Shown here: piece after piece, positions 27,393 through 34,831 of the stretch | Position numbering within the stretch: the first letter of the stretch is position 1 | How the letters are laid out: each line of letters opens with the position of its first letter | Assembly: GCF_014279895.1 (NCBI RefSeq) | Contig: NZ_CP047954.1 | Span: 1,612,001-1,676,000, forward strand | Source: Synechococcus sp. M16.1 | GTDB lineage: Bacteria > Cyanobacteriota > Cyanobacteriia > PCC-6307 > Cyanobiaceae | Direction of reading: 5' to 3' | Length of the DNA: 64,000 nucleotides | Notes under the pieces: generated by a model | Seen by the model: only the letters and a program-made list of their open reading frames with translations | Database searches by the model: none | Told to the model about the DNA's origin: nothing | Translations under genes and position numbers: made by a program

Positions 27393-27705
27393 CTTTTCTC
27401 TTCGAAACGAACACTAGTTCTCCACACCACGGCGCCGCCGTCAAGAACCCCCAACACGGGGCCATTCTCACGAATCTCCAAGCGAGATCCCTGCCAGAAA
27501 GCCGCTCCTGCACTGGTCGAAGCACCGGCTTAGACGGAACTGAGCAGCCCGCCGCCATCGTCAAGCAAAAACAACGACAAACGGGAGATTTCCACAGAAA
27601 CCCGCCAGGGCGGCGTTAACGCCCCGCGACCTGTGGAAAAACTGTGCAGAGCACCAGGGAAAGGACGGGGGAAATCAATGACTCAAAAACGATTAGCTGG
27701 ATTAA
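27393..27705. other. 313-bp spacer with DnaA-box-like sites and a palindrome
   Basis: No convincing gene. It holds TGTGGAAAA (27632-27640), the exact complement of the cyanobacterial DnaA box TTTTCCACA; two one-mismatch relatives, ATTTCCACA (27588-27596) and TTCTCCACA (27418-27426); and a perfect 12-bp palindrome GGCGTTAACGCC (27612-27623). It must also contain the DUF2811 promoter. Confidence 0.5.
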
Positions 27706-28077
27706 TCAATGCTGCGAGTCCCACAACGTTCTCAAGGCCGCAACGGCCGCCGCCGCCGCTTGGGCCGGCCACTCCCCCTCCGCCGCACGTCCCTGCAGCG
27801 GGGTGAGCAGGATGCGCAGCTCCCATTGGCTGCGATCACCGCTCAAGCATCCCCACCACACGCCTCGATCCAGCTCCAGCTCGATCGATTCCTCGGGCAT
27901 CAGTTGGTCAACCAGACCCCTGTGCTGCTGCTCCAGGGTTGCCACGAGATCCACCAGATCCCGCCACTCCGGCTCGGTCAACTCAAACGCCCAGCGTTCT
28001 CCTCCGATAAGAACGCAATACTCGCCGCGGGAGGGGTCGTGCGACACCCGCCAACCGTCCCCCTCCTGCTGGATCAC
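27706..28077 (-). CDS. DUF1818-type cyanobacterial protein
   Basis: A 123-residue protein resembling DUF1818, a small alpha/beta family restricted to cyanobacteria and with solved but uncharacterised structures. Seen: GDGWRVSHDPSRGEYCVLIGG in two blocks, WAFELTEPEWRDLVDL, and RGVWWGCLSGDRSQWELRIL with conserved Trp. It begins 10 nt after the rpoZ stop in the same direction, so co-transcription with RNA polymerase omega is likely. Confidence 0.78.
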   Translation of the reverse strand: MIQQEGDGWRVSHDPSRGEYCVLIGGERWAFELTEPEWRDLVDLVATLEQQHRGLVDQLMPEESIELELDRGVWWGCLSGDRSQWELRILLTPLQGRAAEGEWPAQAAAAAVAALRTLWDSQH

Positions 28078-28087
28078 AACCGATGGA

Positions 28088-28315
28088 TCAACCAGGCAGC
28101 AAATCGGGCTGGTCTTGCTCGTCGCTCAATTCCACGATGGCCCGCTGCACCGGCTTGACGCTGGACTCCTCCAGCAGACCGTCAAAGTCGTCGAAGCGGC
28201 GCTGCTTGGCCCGGAAGGCAATACGCACCGTCGTCAGATAACGGTTGCTTGATTGACGAATCAAGCTTTCGCCACGTTTGGCGAGATCCTTGGAATCGAC
28301 TCCGGCCGAAAGCAC
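28088..28315 (-). CDS. rpoZ: RNA polymerase omega subunit (cyanobacterial RpoZ)
   Basis: A 75-residue RNA polymerase accessory subunit. It starts at GTG and includes [23 protein letters not shown] across two blocks, [16 protein letters not shown] and [20 protein letters not shown]. This is the cyanobacterial Ycf61-type omega, which binds the beta' subunit and helps sigma recruitment. It heads an rpoZ-DUF1818 unit. Confidence 0.93.
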   Translation of the reverse strand: MLSAGVDSKDLAKRGESLIRQSSNRYLTTVRIAFRAKQRRFDDFDGLLEESSVKPVQRAIVELSDEQDQPDLLPG

Positions 28316-28357
28316 AGGCTTCTAGATCAAACAACTTGAGACTAAGCGGTGGCCGTC

Positions 28358-28666
28358 TCAGGCCAGCTGGTCGGTGTGAAAGGGCACGTGCATGGGGTAA
28401 GCCCGCTGACGGGAGCCTGGAACCCGCAACACGATCTGGCGCCCCATTCCCAAGGCCGCCAGGGGCAAGCGCAGATCACCGACCAAACCACTCAATTCCT
28501 CGAGATGTGCATCGTCGATGCACTCGATGCGGATGCTGCCCCAGCTGCGACGCATGCGACAGCTCCGCAGCGGCTCCAGCCTCTCCTGCAGTTCAGGATC
28601 TTCCCGGTAAAAGGAGAAGATCAGCTGTTGCAATCGATCCATCGCCGCCAGTCCCCCTAGTCTCAT
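28358..28666 (-). CDS. Hypothetical protein, about 100 residues
   Basis: An unrecognised soluble protein. It reads MDRLQQLIFSFYREDPELQERLEPLR from the second possible start (28642), then RRSWGSIRIECIDDAHLEELSGLV and LGMGRQIVLRVPG. Either ATG (28666 or 28642) is possible. Alternating beta and helix character suggests a small alpha/beta domain. It is divergent from the Hsp70-like gene with a 38-bp spacer from the first start and lies 42 nt upstream of rpoZ. Confidence 0.65.
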   Translation of the reverse strand: MRLGGLAAMDRLQQLIFSFYREDPELQERLEPLRSCRMRRSWGSIRIECIDDAHLEELSGLVGDLRLPLAALGMGRQIVLRVPGSRQRAYPMHVPFHTDQLA

Positions 28667-28704
28667 CCTGACTTCACCGTGCCCTGAGCACGGTCAGAGA
28701 TCGC

Positions 28705-30279
28705 GTGGGCGAAGAAAAGCTTCAGCATTCAGACCAACGGGGCGGAACACTCGCCATCGATTTGGGCAGCACCACCACGGTGGTGGCCTATCAGGGAGCG
28801 ACATCCACAACAGCCGATCTGCTGAACCTGCCCGCCATCTGCAGCCGGGCCGGTGAAATTCCCAGCCTGGTGTGGGAGGCATCCCAACGCCCCCTGATTG
28901 GCCGGCAGGTGCTCGAGTCAGGCCTCAATGACTCCGTGGACAGACGTCTGCATCGCGACTTTAAGGGCCGCATCGGTCAAGCGGATGCACCAGAGCAGGA
29001 CGTAGCCCGCTGGGCTGGAGAACAGCTGCTTCAACAGATCTGGAGCCGGCTCCCCAGCGATCTCCCGGTGGAGCGGCTGGTGCTGACCGCCCCGGTGGAG
29101 TGCTATCGGGCGTATCGCAGCTGGTTGCTGCAGGCCTGCACCACGCTGCCGGTGGCCGAGATCGCCCTGGTGGATGAACCCACAGCAGCCGCCATGGGTG
29201 CAGGGCTTCCCGCTGGTTCCACTCTGCTGGTGGTGGACCTGGGCGGAAGCACCCTGGATTTGGCCCTGGTGGCTCTGGAAGGAGGGGAAGGTCGTGCTGC
29301 ACCGATCGCCCAACTGCTGCGGCTGGGGGGGCGCAGCCTCGGGGACAACAGCCGCCAGATGCTGCGCACAGCAAAGGTTCTGGGCAAAGCGGGGCTGCGC
29401 CTCGGGGGCCGTGACATCGATCGCTGGATTGTGGACCGCTGTTGCCCGGGTCAACCCGCCAGCACCCCCCTGCTCAATGCTGCCGAACGGCTCAAATGCC
29501 GGCTGAGCGACACCGCCTTGGCCGAACGCGAGCCCCTGATGGAGTTGGCGGTGGATGAGCGGGAGCATGTGCTCCGCCTGTCGCGCAGCGAACTCAACGC
29601 GCTTCTGCTGGAGCGCGGCTTCGGAGACGCCCTCGAACAACTGCTGGAGAGCTGTCTCGCCGGCGGTCGCCGCAACAACTGCAGCCTTGAAGATCTGGAG
29701 GGCGTGGTGGCCGTCGGAGGCGGTGCCCAGCTGCCCCTCCTGCGCCAGTGGCTCTCCGAGCACACGGCGCCAGCGCCCTTGCTCACCCCGCCACCGGTGG
29801 AGGCCGTGGCCCTGGGTGCACTTCAACTCACGCCAGGGGTCGCCATTCGGGATGTGCTGCAACACGGCGTTTCCCTGCGTTTCTGGGATCAGCGCAGCAA
29901 CAGCCACCGCTGGCATCCCCTCTTCGTGGCCGGTCAACCCTGGCCGAGCCCCGCCCCCCTGGAGCTGGTGCTGGCCGCCAGCCGCACCGGCCAACGCAGC
30001 TTGGAGCTGGTGCTGGGAGAGCCCATCCCCCAGGGGAGCCACAGCGTGGTCTTCATCAATGGTTTGCCGACCCTGCAGGAGCAGACCGCCGGGGAGGTCT
30101 CCCATCAGCCTTGGCCTGGCATCGAGCTGGTGCTGCCTCTGGAACCCGCCGGAGAGCAGGGCGAAGACTGCCTGCGGCTGCGCTGGAGCATTGATCAAGA
30201 TGCGCAGCTTCAGCTGGAGATCAACGATCTGCGTTCAGGTCGGACGTGGTCCCAGTCAACGCTGGGGGCTGTCCGATAA
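28705..30279 (+). CDS. Atypical Hsp70-family protein
   Basis: A 524-residue DnaK-like protein starting at GTG. The actin-like ATPase domain is recognisable: phosphate 1 LAIDLGSTTTVVAY (about residues 16-29), LTAPVECYRAYRSWLL, connect-1 ALVDEPTAAAMGAG, phosphate 2 VVDLGGSTLDLAL, and adenosine motif VVAVGGGAQLPLLRQWL. The region after about residue 385 is a short beta-rich domain (FWDQRSNSHRWHPLF onward) lacking a normal DnaK substrate-binding lid. Cyanobacteria carry several such DnaK relatives whose clients are unknown. It is followed by a membrane-anchored gene, a possible partner. Confidence 0.88.
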   Translation: MGEEKLQHSDQRGGTLAIDLGSTTTVVAYQGATSTTADLLNLPAICSRAGEIPSLVWEASQRPLIGRQVLESGLNDSVDRRLHRDFKGRIGQADAPEQDVARWAGEQLLQQIWSRLPSDLPVERLVLTAPVECYRAYRSWLLQACTTLPVAEIALVDEPTAAAMGAGLPAGSTLLVVDLGGSTLDLALVALEGGEGRAAPIAQLLRLGGRSLGDNSRQMLRTAKVLGKAGLRLGGRDIDRWIVDRCCPGQPASTPLLNAAERLKCRLSDTALAEREPLMELAVDEREHVLRLSRSELNALLLERGFGDALEQLLESCLAGGRRNNCSLEDLEGVVAVGGGAQLPLLRQWLSEHTAPAPLLTPPPVEAVALGALQLTPGVAIRDVLQHGVSLRFWDQRSNSHRWHPLFVAGQPWPSPAPLELVLAASRTGQRSLELVLGEPIPQGSHSVVFINGLPTLQEQTAGEVSHQPWPGIELVLPLEPAGEQGEDCLRLRWSIDQDAQLQLEINDLRSGRTWSQSTLGAVR

Positions 30280-30309
30280 GACCGACCCATAAAGACCGTC
30301 CGATAAGAC
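30271..30309. repeat. Short direct repeat over the Hsp70-like stop codon
   Basis: The 12-mer GTCCGATAAGAC occurs at 30271-30282 (including the TAA stop) and again at 30298-30309, 27 nt apart. A related CATAAAGACCG lies between them. It looks like a local slippage duplication. Confidence 0.75.
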
Positions 30310-30380
30310 GTCCGTCCACAGGCCCTTGGAACGGGAGCCGTCACTCCATAAAACAGAACCAACGTTCAGCTCCACCCTTC

Positions 30381-31226
30381 GTGGCGGCACCGCGTCAACT
30401 GCTGCTTCGGCTCTGGGGTGTTGGAACCCTGGGATTGGTGCTGGCGATTGCGACAGGTGCCTATTGGTGGGAACAACAACTGCCGAGGCGGCTGCAGAGC
30501 GCCCTCGCTGCCAACGACTACGAGGCCTGCATCCGCACCAGTGAGCAACTCGCCTCCCTGCGCTGGTTGGGGGAGGGCGCACCGGAGGAGCAGGCCCTCT
30601 GCCGCCAGAAGCACGCCGAACATCTCTGGGACCAAGGCGATTCGATCGCTGCCCTCACGCTGCAGAAACAATTGGTCGCATCGGGCCATGGCGACCTTGC
30701 CCTCCATCGCAAAACCCTCGAACGCTGGCGCCAGGCTCTGATGGATCAGGCGATTGCTCTGTTTCGTGAGGGAGACCTGCAGCAGGCACTCGCGTTGCTG
30801 GATCCCCTTAAAGGCAGCGCGCGCAGCTCCATCAGCCAACTCAGTGCAACGCTGATGGAGATCTGGAACCGCAACCAATTGGAACAGCGTCGGCTGGTTC
30901 AACTGGTGGAGCAAGAACGCTGGTGGGAGGCCTTGGACAGCCTCAACAAACTCGACCATCCCTGGTGGCAGCAGCGGACAAGTGCCACCCGTCAAGAGGT
31001 GGAGAGTGCCATTCAGGCCCTCGATGAGGCTCAGCAACACCAACAGCACCTAGCGGTGCGTGCCGACGTCATCAGCGGTGATCGGCTGGATGCCGCTGTC
31101 GAGGATCAGTTGCTCCAAGGTCTGGACCCCTGGACGGCCTTTTCGATGGGCTGCAGCGACCTTGGCGGTCGCGTCGAAGAGGACGGACCGGAAAGTTTCT
31201 GTCGACGCTCGTCCCCAAGCCCGTGA
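30381..31226 (+). CDS. Membrane-anchored helical protein, unknown function
   Basis: An unrecognised protein of about 281 residues from the GTG at 30381. The frame is open upstream to 30246, but that part covers the repeat and the Hsp70-like 3' end. One N-terminal TM helix (WGVGTLGLVLAIATGAYWW) is followed by helices resembling TPR-like pairs (LQSALAANDYEACIRTSEQL, LFREGDLQQALALLDPL, LVQLVEQERWWEALDSLNKL). The C terminus (LDPWTAFSMGCSDLGGRVEE) is distinctive. A soluble helical domain on a single anchor beside an Hsp70-like gene suggests a membrane recruitment factor; this is inference. Confidence 0.7.
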   Translation: MAAPRQLLLRLWGVGTLGLVLAIATGAYWWEQQLPRRLQSALAANDYEACIRTSEQLASLRWLGEGAPEEQALCRQKHAEHLWDQGDSIAALTLQKQLVASGHGDLALHRKTLERWRQALMDQAIALFREGDLQQALALLDPLKGSARSSISQLSATLMEIWNRNQLEQRRLVQLVEQERWWEALDSLNKLDHPWWQQRTSATRQEVESAIQALDEAQQHQQHLAVRADVISGDRLDAAVEDQLLQGLDPWTAFSMGCSDLGGRVEEDGPESFCRRSSPSP

Positions 31227-31256
31227 CAAGATGAGTCCGTGGATGACTCAGGTGCA

Positions 31257-31478
31257 ATGCAGGCGGGCGACAGGGTGACGGTGGAGGCATCCGTCGTTGT
31301 GTTCAACCATCCCGAACACCGGGGCAAAGCCTTTGACATGAAAGGGCAGACCGGAGAGGTGGCGAACGTTCTCAATGATTGGAGGGGTCGGGTGATCAGC
31401 CCAACGCTTCCTGTGATCGTTGCCTTCGGCCGCTACAAGGCCCATTTCCGCGCCGACGAACTCAAGCCTGCCGGCTGA
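31257..31478 (+). CDS. ftrV: Ferredoxin-thioredoxin reductase, variable chain
   Basis: Non-catalytic subunit of FTR, which passes light-derived electrons from ferredoxin to thioredoxin. The 73-residue SH3-like protein has GDRVTVEASVVVFNHPEHRG, FDMKGQTGEVANVLNDWRGR, ISPTLPVIVAF and AHFRADEL. The catalytic chain ftrC is not in this window. Its last 17 nt overlap the convergent pyrR gene. Confidence 0.93.
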   Translation: MQAGDRVTVEASVVVFNHPEHRGKAFDMKGQTGEVANVLNDWRGRVISPTLPVIVAFGRYKAHFRADELKPAG

Positions 31479-32013
31479 ATCGGCTGAGGAACACCCCCTC
31501 CTCACCATCAACATCCCTGAGGCGGAGCTCGATGGTTTCGCTGCGTCGGGTCGGCACAACGCGACCACAGAAATCAGGCTGAATCGGAAGCTCCCGATGG
31601 CCTCGATCCACCATGGCCAGCAACATCACCCGCTGCGGCCGCCCCCAGCTCTGCATGGCCTCCAGGGCGGCACGCACAGTCCGCCCCGTGAAGATCACAT
31701 CGTCCACCAGAATCACCTGGCGGTCCTCAATGCTGGTGGGGAGAGTCGTGAGCTGGGGCAGACGGGTGCCGATGCGCTCCAGATCATCGCGATGGAACGT
31801 GGGATCAATGGCCCCCTGGGAGATGGCATGACCTGTCAACCGCTCCAATTCCCGCGCCAAAACCCTGGACAACTGAACGCCGCGGGTGGGGATCCCCAAC
31901 AGCATCAACCGACGGCTGTCTTCGGCGCTCTCCAACACCTGCGACGCCAAACGCGACAGCGTTAGACCAAGCTCACGCTCCGAGAGAATTTCGATCCGTT
32001 CAGGGTCGGCCAT
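31462..32013 (-). CDS. pyrR: PyrR-type uracil phosphoribosyltransferase/regulator
   Basis: Phosphoribosyltransferase-fold protein that in many bacteria both makes UMP and regulates pyr mRNA by binding. The start at MADPERIEILSERELGLTLS gives 183 residues. The PRPP loop VILVDDVIFTGRTVRAALEA, the GIPTRGVQL segment and DRGHRELPIQPDFCGR are canonical. No pyrimidine gene is adjacent, so its regulatory targets are elsewhere. It is divergent from gpmI. Confidence 0.93.
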   Translation of the reverse strand: MADPERIEILSERELGLTLSRLASQVLESAEDSRRLMLLGIPTRGVQLSRVLARELERLTGHAISQGAIDPTFHRDDLERIGTRLPQLTTLPTSIEDRQVILVDDVIFTGRTVRAALEAMQSWGRPQRVMLLAMVDRGHRELPIQPDFCGRVVPTRRSETIELRLRDVDGEEGVFLSRFSRQA

Positions 32014-32120
32014 GGAGGATTGAGCGCTGCGGGGTGTGGGAATTGGCTGAAACTGCAGCTTGAGGGCTGGCGTGGCGTTAAGTTGATTCTGCAAGAGTCC
32101 TTAAGAACCGTCGGTCGCGG

Positions 32121-33758
32121 GTGAACGTGGGGAAAAGCACTACCAACGGTTCAGGACGCTCCGGGACAGTGGCACCGGTCGTTCTCGCCATTCTTGATGG
32201 CTGGGGTTACAGGAACGCAAGCGAGCACAACGCGATTCAGCAAGGCGGCACTCCTGTGATGGATGCCCTGTGGCATGCCTATCCACACACCTTGATTGAG
32301 GCCAGTGGCTCCCATGTGGGCCTCCCCGATCAACAGATGGGTAACTCTGAGGTGGGCCACCTCACCATCGGAGCCGGCCGCATCATTCGCCAAGAGTTGG
32401 TGCGAATCAGCGACACGGTGCGCAGCAACCAACTGGGCGACACGCAGGCACTCAAGGAATTGGCAGAGCGCACCCAAGGTCGAGGCGGCACCTTGCACCT
32501 GCTCGGCCTCTGCTCCGATGGGGGCGTCCACAGCCACGTGGACCATCTCTGTGGACTGATCCAGTGGGCAGCGGACAGCGGCATCTCTGATGTCGCCGTG
32601 CATGCCATCACCGATGGTCGCGACACACCGACCCAGAGCGCACCGGGATACATCAGCCAGGTGGAAGCGGCCCTGAGCCGAAGCGGCGTTGGCCAGCTCG
32701 CCAGCCTCTGTGGCCGGTACTGGGCCATGGACCGGGACCAGCGCTGGGAGCGGATCGAAAAGGCTTACAACCTCTACACCGATCCCAACATCGCCGTCGA
32801 CAGCCGAACGGCAGACCAGGTGCTGGCGGAGAGTTATGCCGGAGACATCACCGATGAATTCCTCGAACCGGTGCGGCTTCAGAACAGCCTCATCAAAGAC
32901 TGTGACAGCGTTCTGGTGTTCAACTTCCGACCCGATCGCGCCCGCCAGATCGTGCAAGCGCTCTGCCTCCCCGATTTCAAGGGCTTTGAGCGCAGCCACA
33001 CGCCGGAAGTGGATGTGGTCACCTTCACCCAGGTGGAACAAGACCTTCCCGTTCAAGTGGTCTTCCCCCCCGAGCCGCTCGACCAACTGTTGGGGCAGGT
33101 GGTGGCAGACGCTGGGCTGAAGCAGTACCGCACTGCAGAAACAGAAAAGTACCCGCACGTCACGTACTTCATGAACGGTGGCATCGAACAGCCACTGGCG
33201 GGAGAAGACCGTCACTTGGTGCCCTCGCCGAGGGTCGCCACCTACGACCTCTCACCGGCGATGTCGGCGGAGCAACTCACCGACAGCTGTATTTCAGCCA
33301 TTGAGAAGGCGGACTATTCGTTGATTGTGATCAACTACGCCAACCCCGACATGGTGGGGCACACCGGTGTGATGGAGGCCGCCAAGGAAGCCATCCAAAC
33401 CGTGGATGCCTGCATTGGCCGGTTGTTGGATGCGGTGGGACGCCAAGGCGGAACCATGCTGATCACGGCTGATCACGGCAATGCCGAATTGATGAAGGGT
33501 CCGGATGGCCAAGCCTGGACAGCTCACACCACCAATCCTGTGCCTGCGATCCTGATCGAAGGAGAACGGCGCAAACTGCCTGGCCATGGCAACGCCATCA
33601 CACTGCGCGATAACGGGGGGCTGGCCGATATCGCTCCGACGTTGCTGCAAATTCTTGACCTTCCGCAACCGGCTGCCATGACTGGCCAAAGCCTGATTGC
33701 CCCCATGTCCAACATGGACCCCACCCCCAAGACCGCTCGCCTTCCTCTTTCCGTTTGA
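32121..33758 (+). CDS. gpmI: 2,3-bisphosphoglycerate-independent phosphoglycerate mutase
   Basis: Interconverts 3- and 2-phosphoglycerate using two Mn ions. The 545-residue protein starts at GTG and has [19 protein letters not shown], the phospho-serine region [39 protein letters not shown], and the metal motif [13 protein letters not shown] near the C terminus. A GTG at 32169 could also start it. The stop overlaps the secG ATG (TGATG). Confidence 0.96.
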   Translation: MNVGKSTTNGSGRSGTVAPVVLAILDGWGYRNASEHNAIQQGGTPVMDALWHAYPHTLIEASGSHVGLPDQQMGNSEVGHLTIGAGRIIRQELVRISDTVRSNQLGDTQALKELAERTQGRGGTLHLLGLCSDGGVHSHVDHLCGLIQWAADSGISDVAVHAITDGRDTPTQSAPGYISQVEAALSRSGVGQLASLCGRYWAMDRDQRWERIEKAYNLYTDPNIAVDSRTADQVLAESYAGDITDEFLEPVRLQNSLIKDCDSVLVFNFRPDRARQIVQALCLPDFKGFERSHTPEVDVVTFTQVEQDLPVQVVFPPEPLDQLLGQVVADAGLKQYRTAETEKYPHVTYFMNGGIEQPLAGEDRHLVPSPRVATYDLSPAMSAEQLTDSCISAIEKADYSLIVINYANPDMVGHTGVMEAAKEAIQTVDACIGRLLDAVGRQGGTMLITADHGNAELMKGPDGQAWTAHTTNPVPAILIEGERRKLPGHGNAITLRDNGGLADIAPTLLQILDLPQPAAMTGQSLIAPMSNMDPTPKTARLPLSV

Positions 33759-33988
33759 TGCTCACCTCAATTTTGTCCTGGAGCTGGATCGGCACCGGCC
33801 TTCTGTTGATCGTCTTGGTGCTGCTGCATAGCCCCAAAGGTGATGGCATGGGTGGCTTGGCGGCAAGCGGCAGCTCCATGTTCAGCAGCGCCAGCAGCGC
33901 CGAAGCAACGTTGAACCGTCTGACATGGACATGCCTGGCGTTGTTTTTGTCCTTGGCTGTGATCCTGAGTGCTGGCTGGTTGAACTAA
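33758..33988 (+). CDS. secG: SecG protein-export membrane subunit
   Basis: Small SecYEG accessory subunit. It has 76 residues and two hydrophobic segments (WSWIGTGLLLIVLVLLHSP and WTCLALFLSLAVILSAGWL), separated by the Gly/Ser-rich SecG loop DGMGGLAASGSSMFSSASSAEATLNR. It is directly coupled to gpmI. Confidence 0.92.
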   Translation: MLTSILSWSWIGTGLLLIVLVLLHSPKGDGMGGLAASGSSMFSSASSAEATLNRLTWTCLALFLSLAVILSAGWLN

Positions 33989-34256
33989 ACCAACCCGCTC
34001 ACAAACTCAATTTCCAGCACACATATTTTGAAGACAGCTTCAAGCTGATGGTCGTAATGCTGTTCATCAACTTGCCGCTCTGTTCCGATCAATTTTGCGA
34101 CCAGAAGCCACACAAGAAAGCACTAATCAAGAAAACTGAGCCACGACTGAGGCGGTATTACAAGATCAACAAACCAAGAATTCTTCAAGCAGCCTGAATG
34201 GATGAGAGCCCTAGCGGCCTTGAACTTAAGCCGTGAGACTTCAGATTCCAGAAACA

Positions 34257-34709
34257 TTACTCAGGGCTTTGCAACCCTGATTTCAGAAAAGCAATTTCCT
34301 TGTAGACCCGATCAAGCTCGTACAACGTTTTTGTTTCCTTCTTTTCAAGGATTTCAACCCGCTTCAACAGATCCTCCAACAACTTGTTTTGCAAAGATTC
34401 AACCTGAACTTGCCTTTTTTGCACGCCTTTTGAGGGAGCAGAAGCCGTGCTGGCCGGGGAAAGAATGCCTCCATCCGTTTCGACGTACAACAAGGCAAGA
34501 CGCTCCAACACCTTGGAGTAGGCCTTGTCTTGTTGTCGGCAAAGGGCTTTGAAACGCTGCAGCGTCTCTGGAGCGAACTGGGCGGCGAAAGCTCCGGGGC
34601 GCTGGGGCATTTGTCCCGACACATCGATACACAGCAAGACGTTAGCCGGTACCTCTCCGCACCCCGAATCCTTCATGACCGGCAACCAACGCCGGCCCCC
34701 AGGCGCCAC
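34257..34709 (-). CDS. Putative ribbon-helix-helix-like protein with C-terminal coiled coil
   Basis: An unrecognised 150-residue protein; an internal ATG at 34676 is an alternative start (139 residues). About residues 38-82 (AFAAQFAPETLQRFK, then ALCRQQDKAYSKVLERLALL) have the beta-helix-helix pattern of CopG/MetJ-type DNA-binding proteins. After a Ser/Ala linker, residues about 95-147 (VESLQNKLLEDLLKRVEILE, then KKETKTLYELDRVYKEIAFL) read as a coiled coil. It is less GC-rich than its neighbours, lies between secG and groEL, and has an inverted repeat immediately upstream. Assignment is a pattern judgement only. Confidence 0.55.
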   Translation of the reverse strand: MAPGGRRWLPVMKDSGCGEVPANVLLCIDVSGQMPQRPGAFAAQFAPETLQRFKALCRQQDKAYSKVLERLALLYVETDGGILSPASTASAPSKGVQKRQVQVESLQNKLLEDLLKRVEILEKKETKTLYELDRVYKEIAFLKSGLQSPE

Positions 34710-34712
34710 ATA

Positions 34713-34738
34713 TCTTGTAAAAACTAGTTCTTACAAGA
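34713..34738. promoter_or_regulatory. Inverted repeat, possible operator
   Basis: TCTTGTAA (34713-34720) and TTACAAGA (34731-34738) form perfect 8-bp arms around a 10-nt A/T-rich centre. It lies 4 nt upstream of the first possible start of the regulator-like gene and downstream of the groEL terminator on the same strand. Confidence 0.5.
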
Positions 34739-34751
34739 CAGCATCCGAACA

Positions 34752-34782
34752 TAAAAAAGAGGCCCCGCAGGACCTCTTGGCA
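34752..34782 (-). terminator. Intrinsic terminator of groES-groEL
   Basis: On the minus strand: AAGAGGTCC, loop, GGGGCCTCTT and a T run. Closer to the groEL stop (34803-34822), GGGTGGT / ACCACCC forms another hairpin that may assist. Confidence 0.85.
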
Positions 34783-34831
34783 TGACTTGAGTTGGGGTGA
34801 TCGGGTGGTCTCCCGACCACCCGAAGGTCGA

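Noticed and set aside
27376-27564. Possible 62-residue minus-strand gene upstream of DUF2811
   Set aside because: Non-protein-like composition; the region is better explained as promoter or spacer DNA.
27393-27705. Chromosomal replication origin
   Set aside because: DnaA-like boxes are few and neither dnaN nor dnaA is nearby, so I report the sites but do not call oriC.
33925-34197. Possible 90-residue gene after secG
   Set aside because: Begins inside secG in another frame; composition looks random and no ribosome-binding site or domain supports it.
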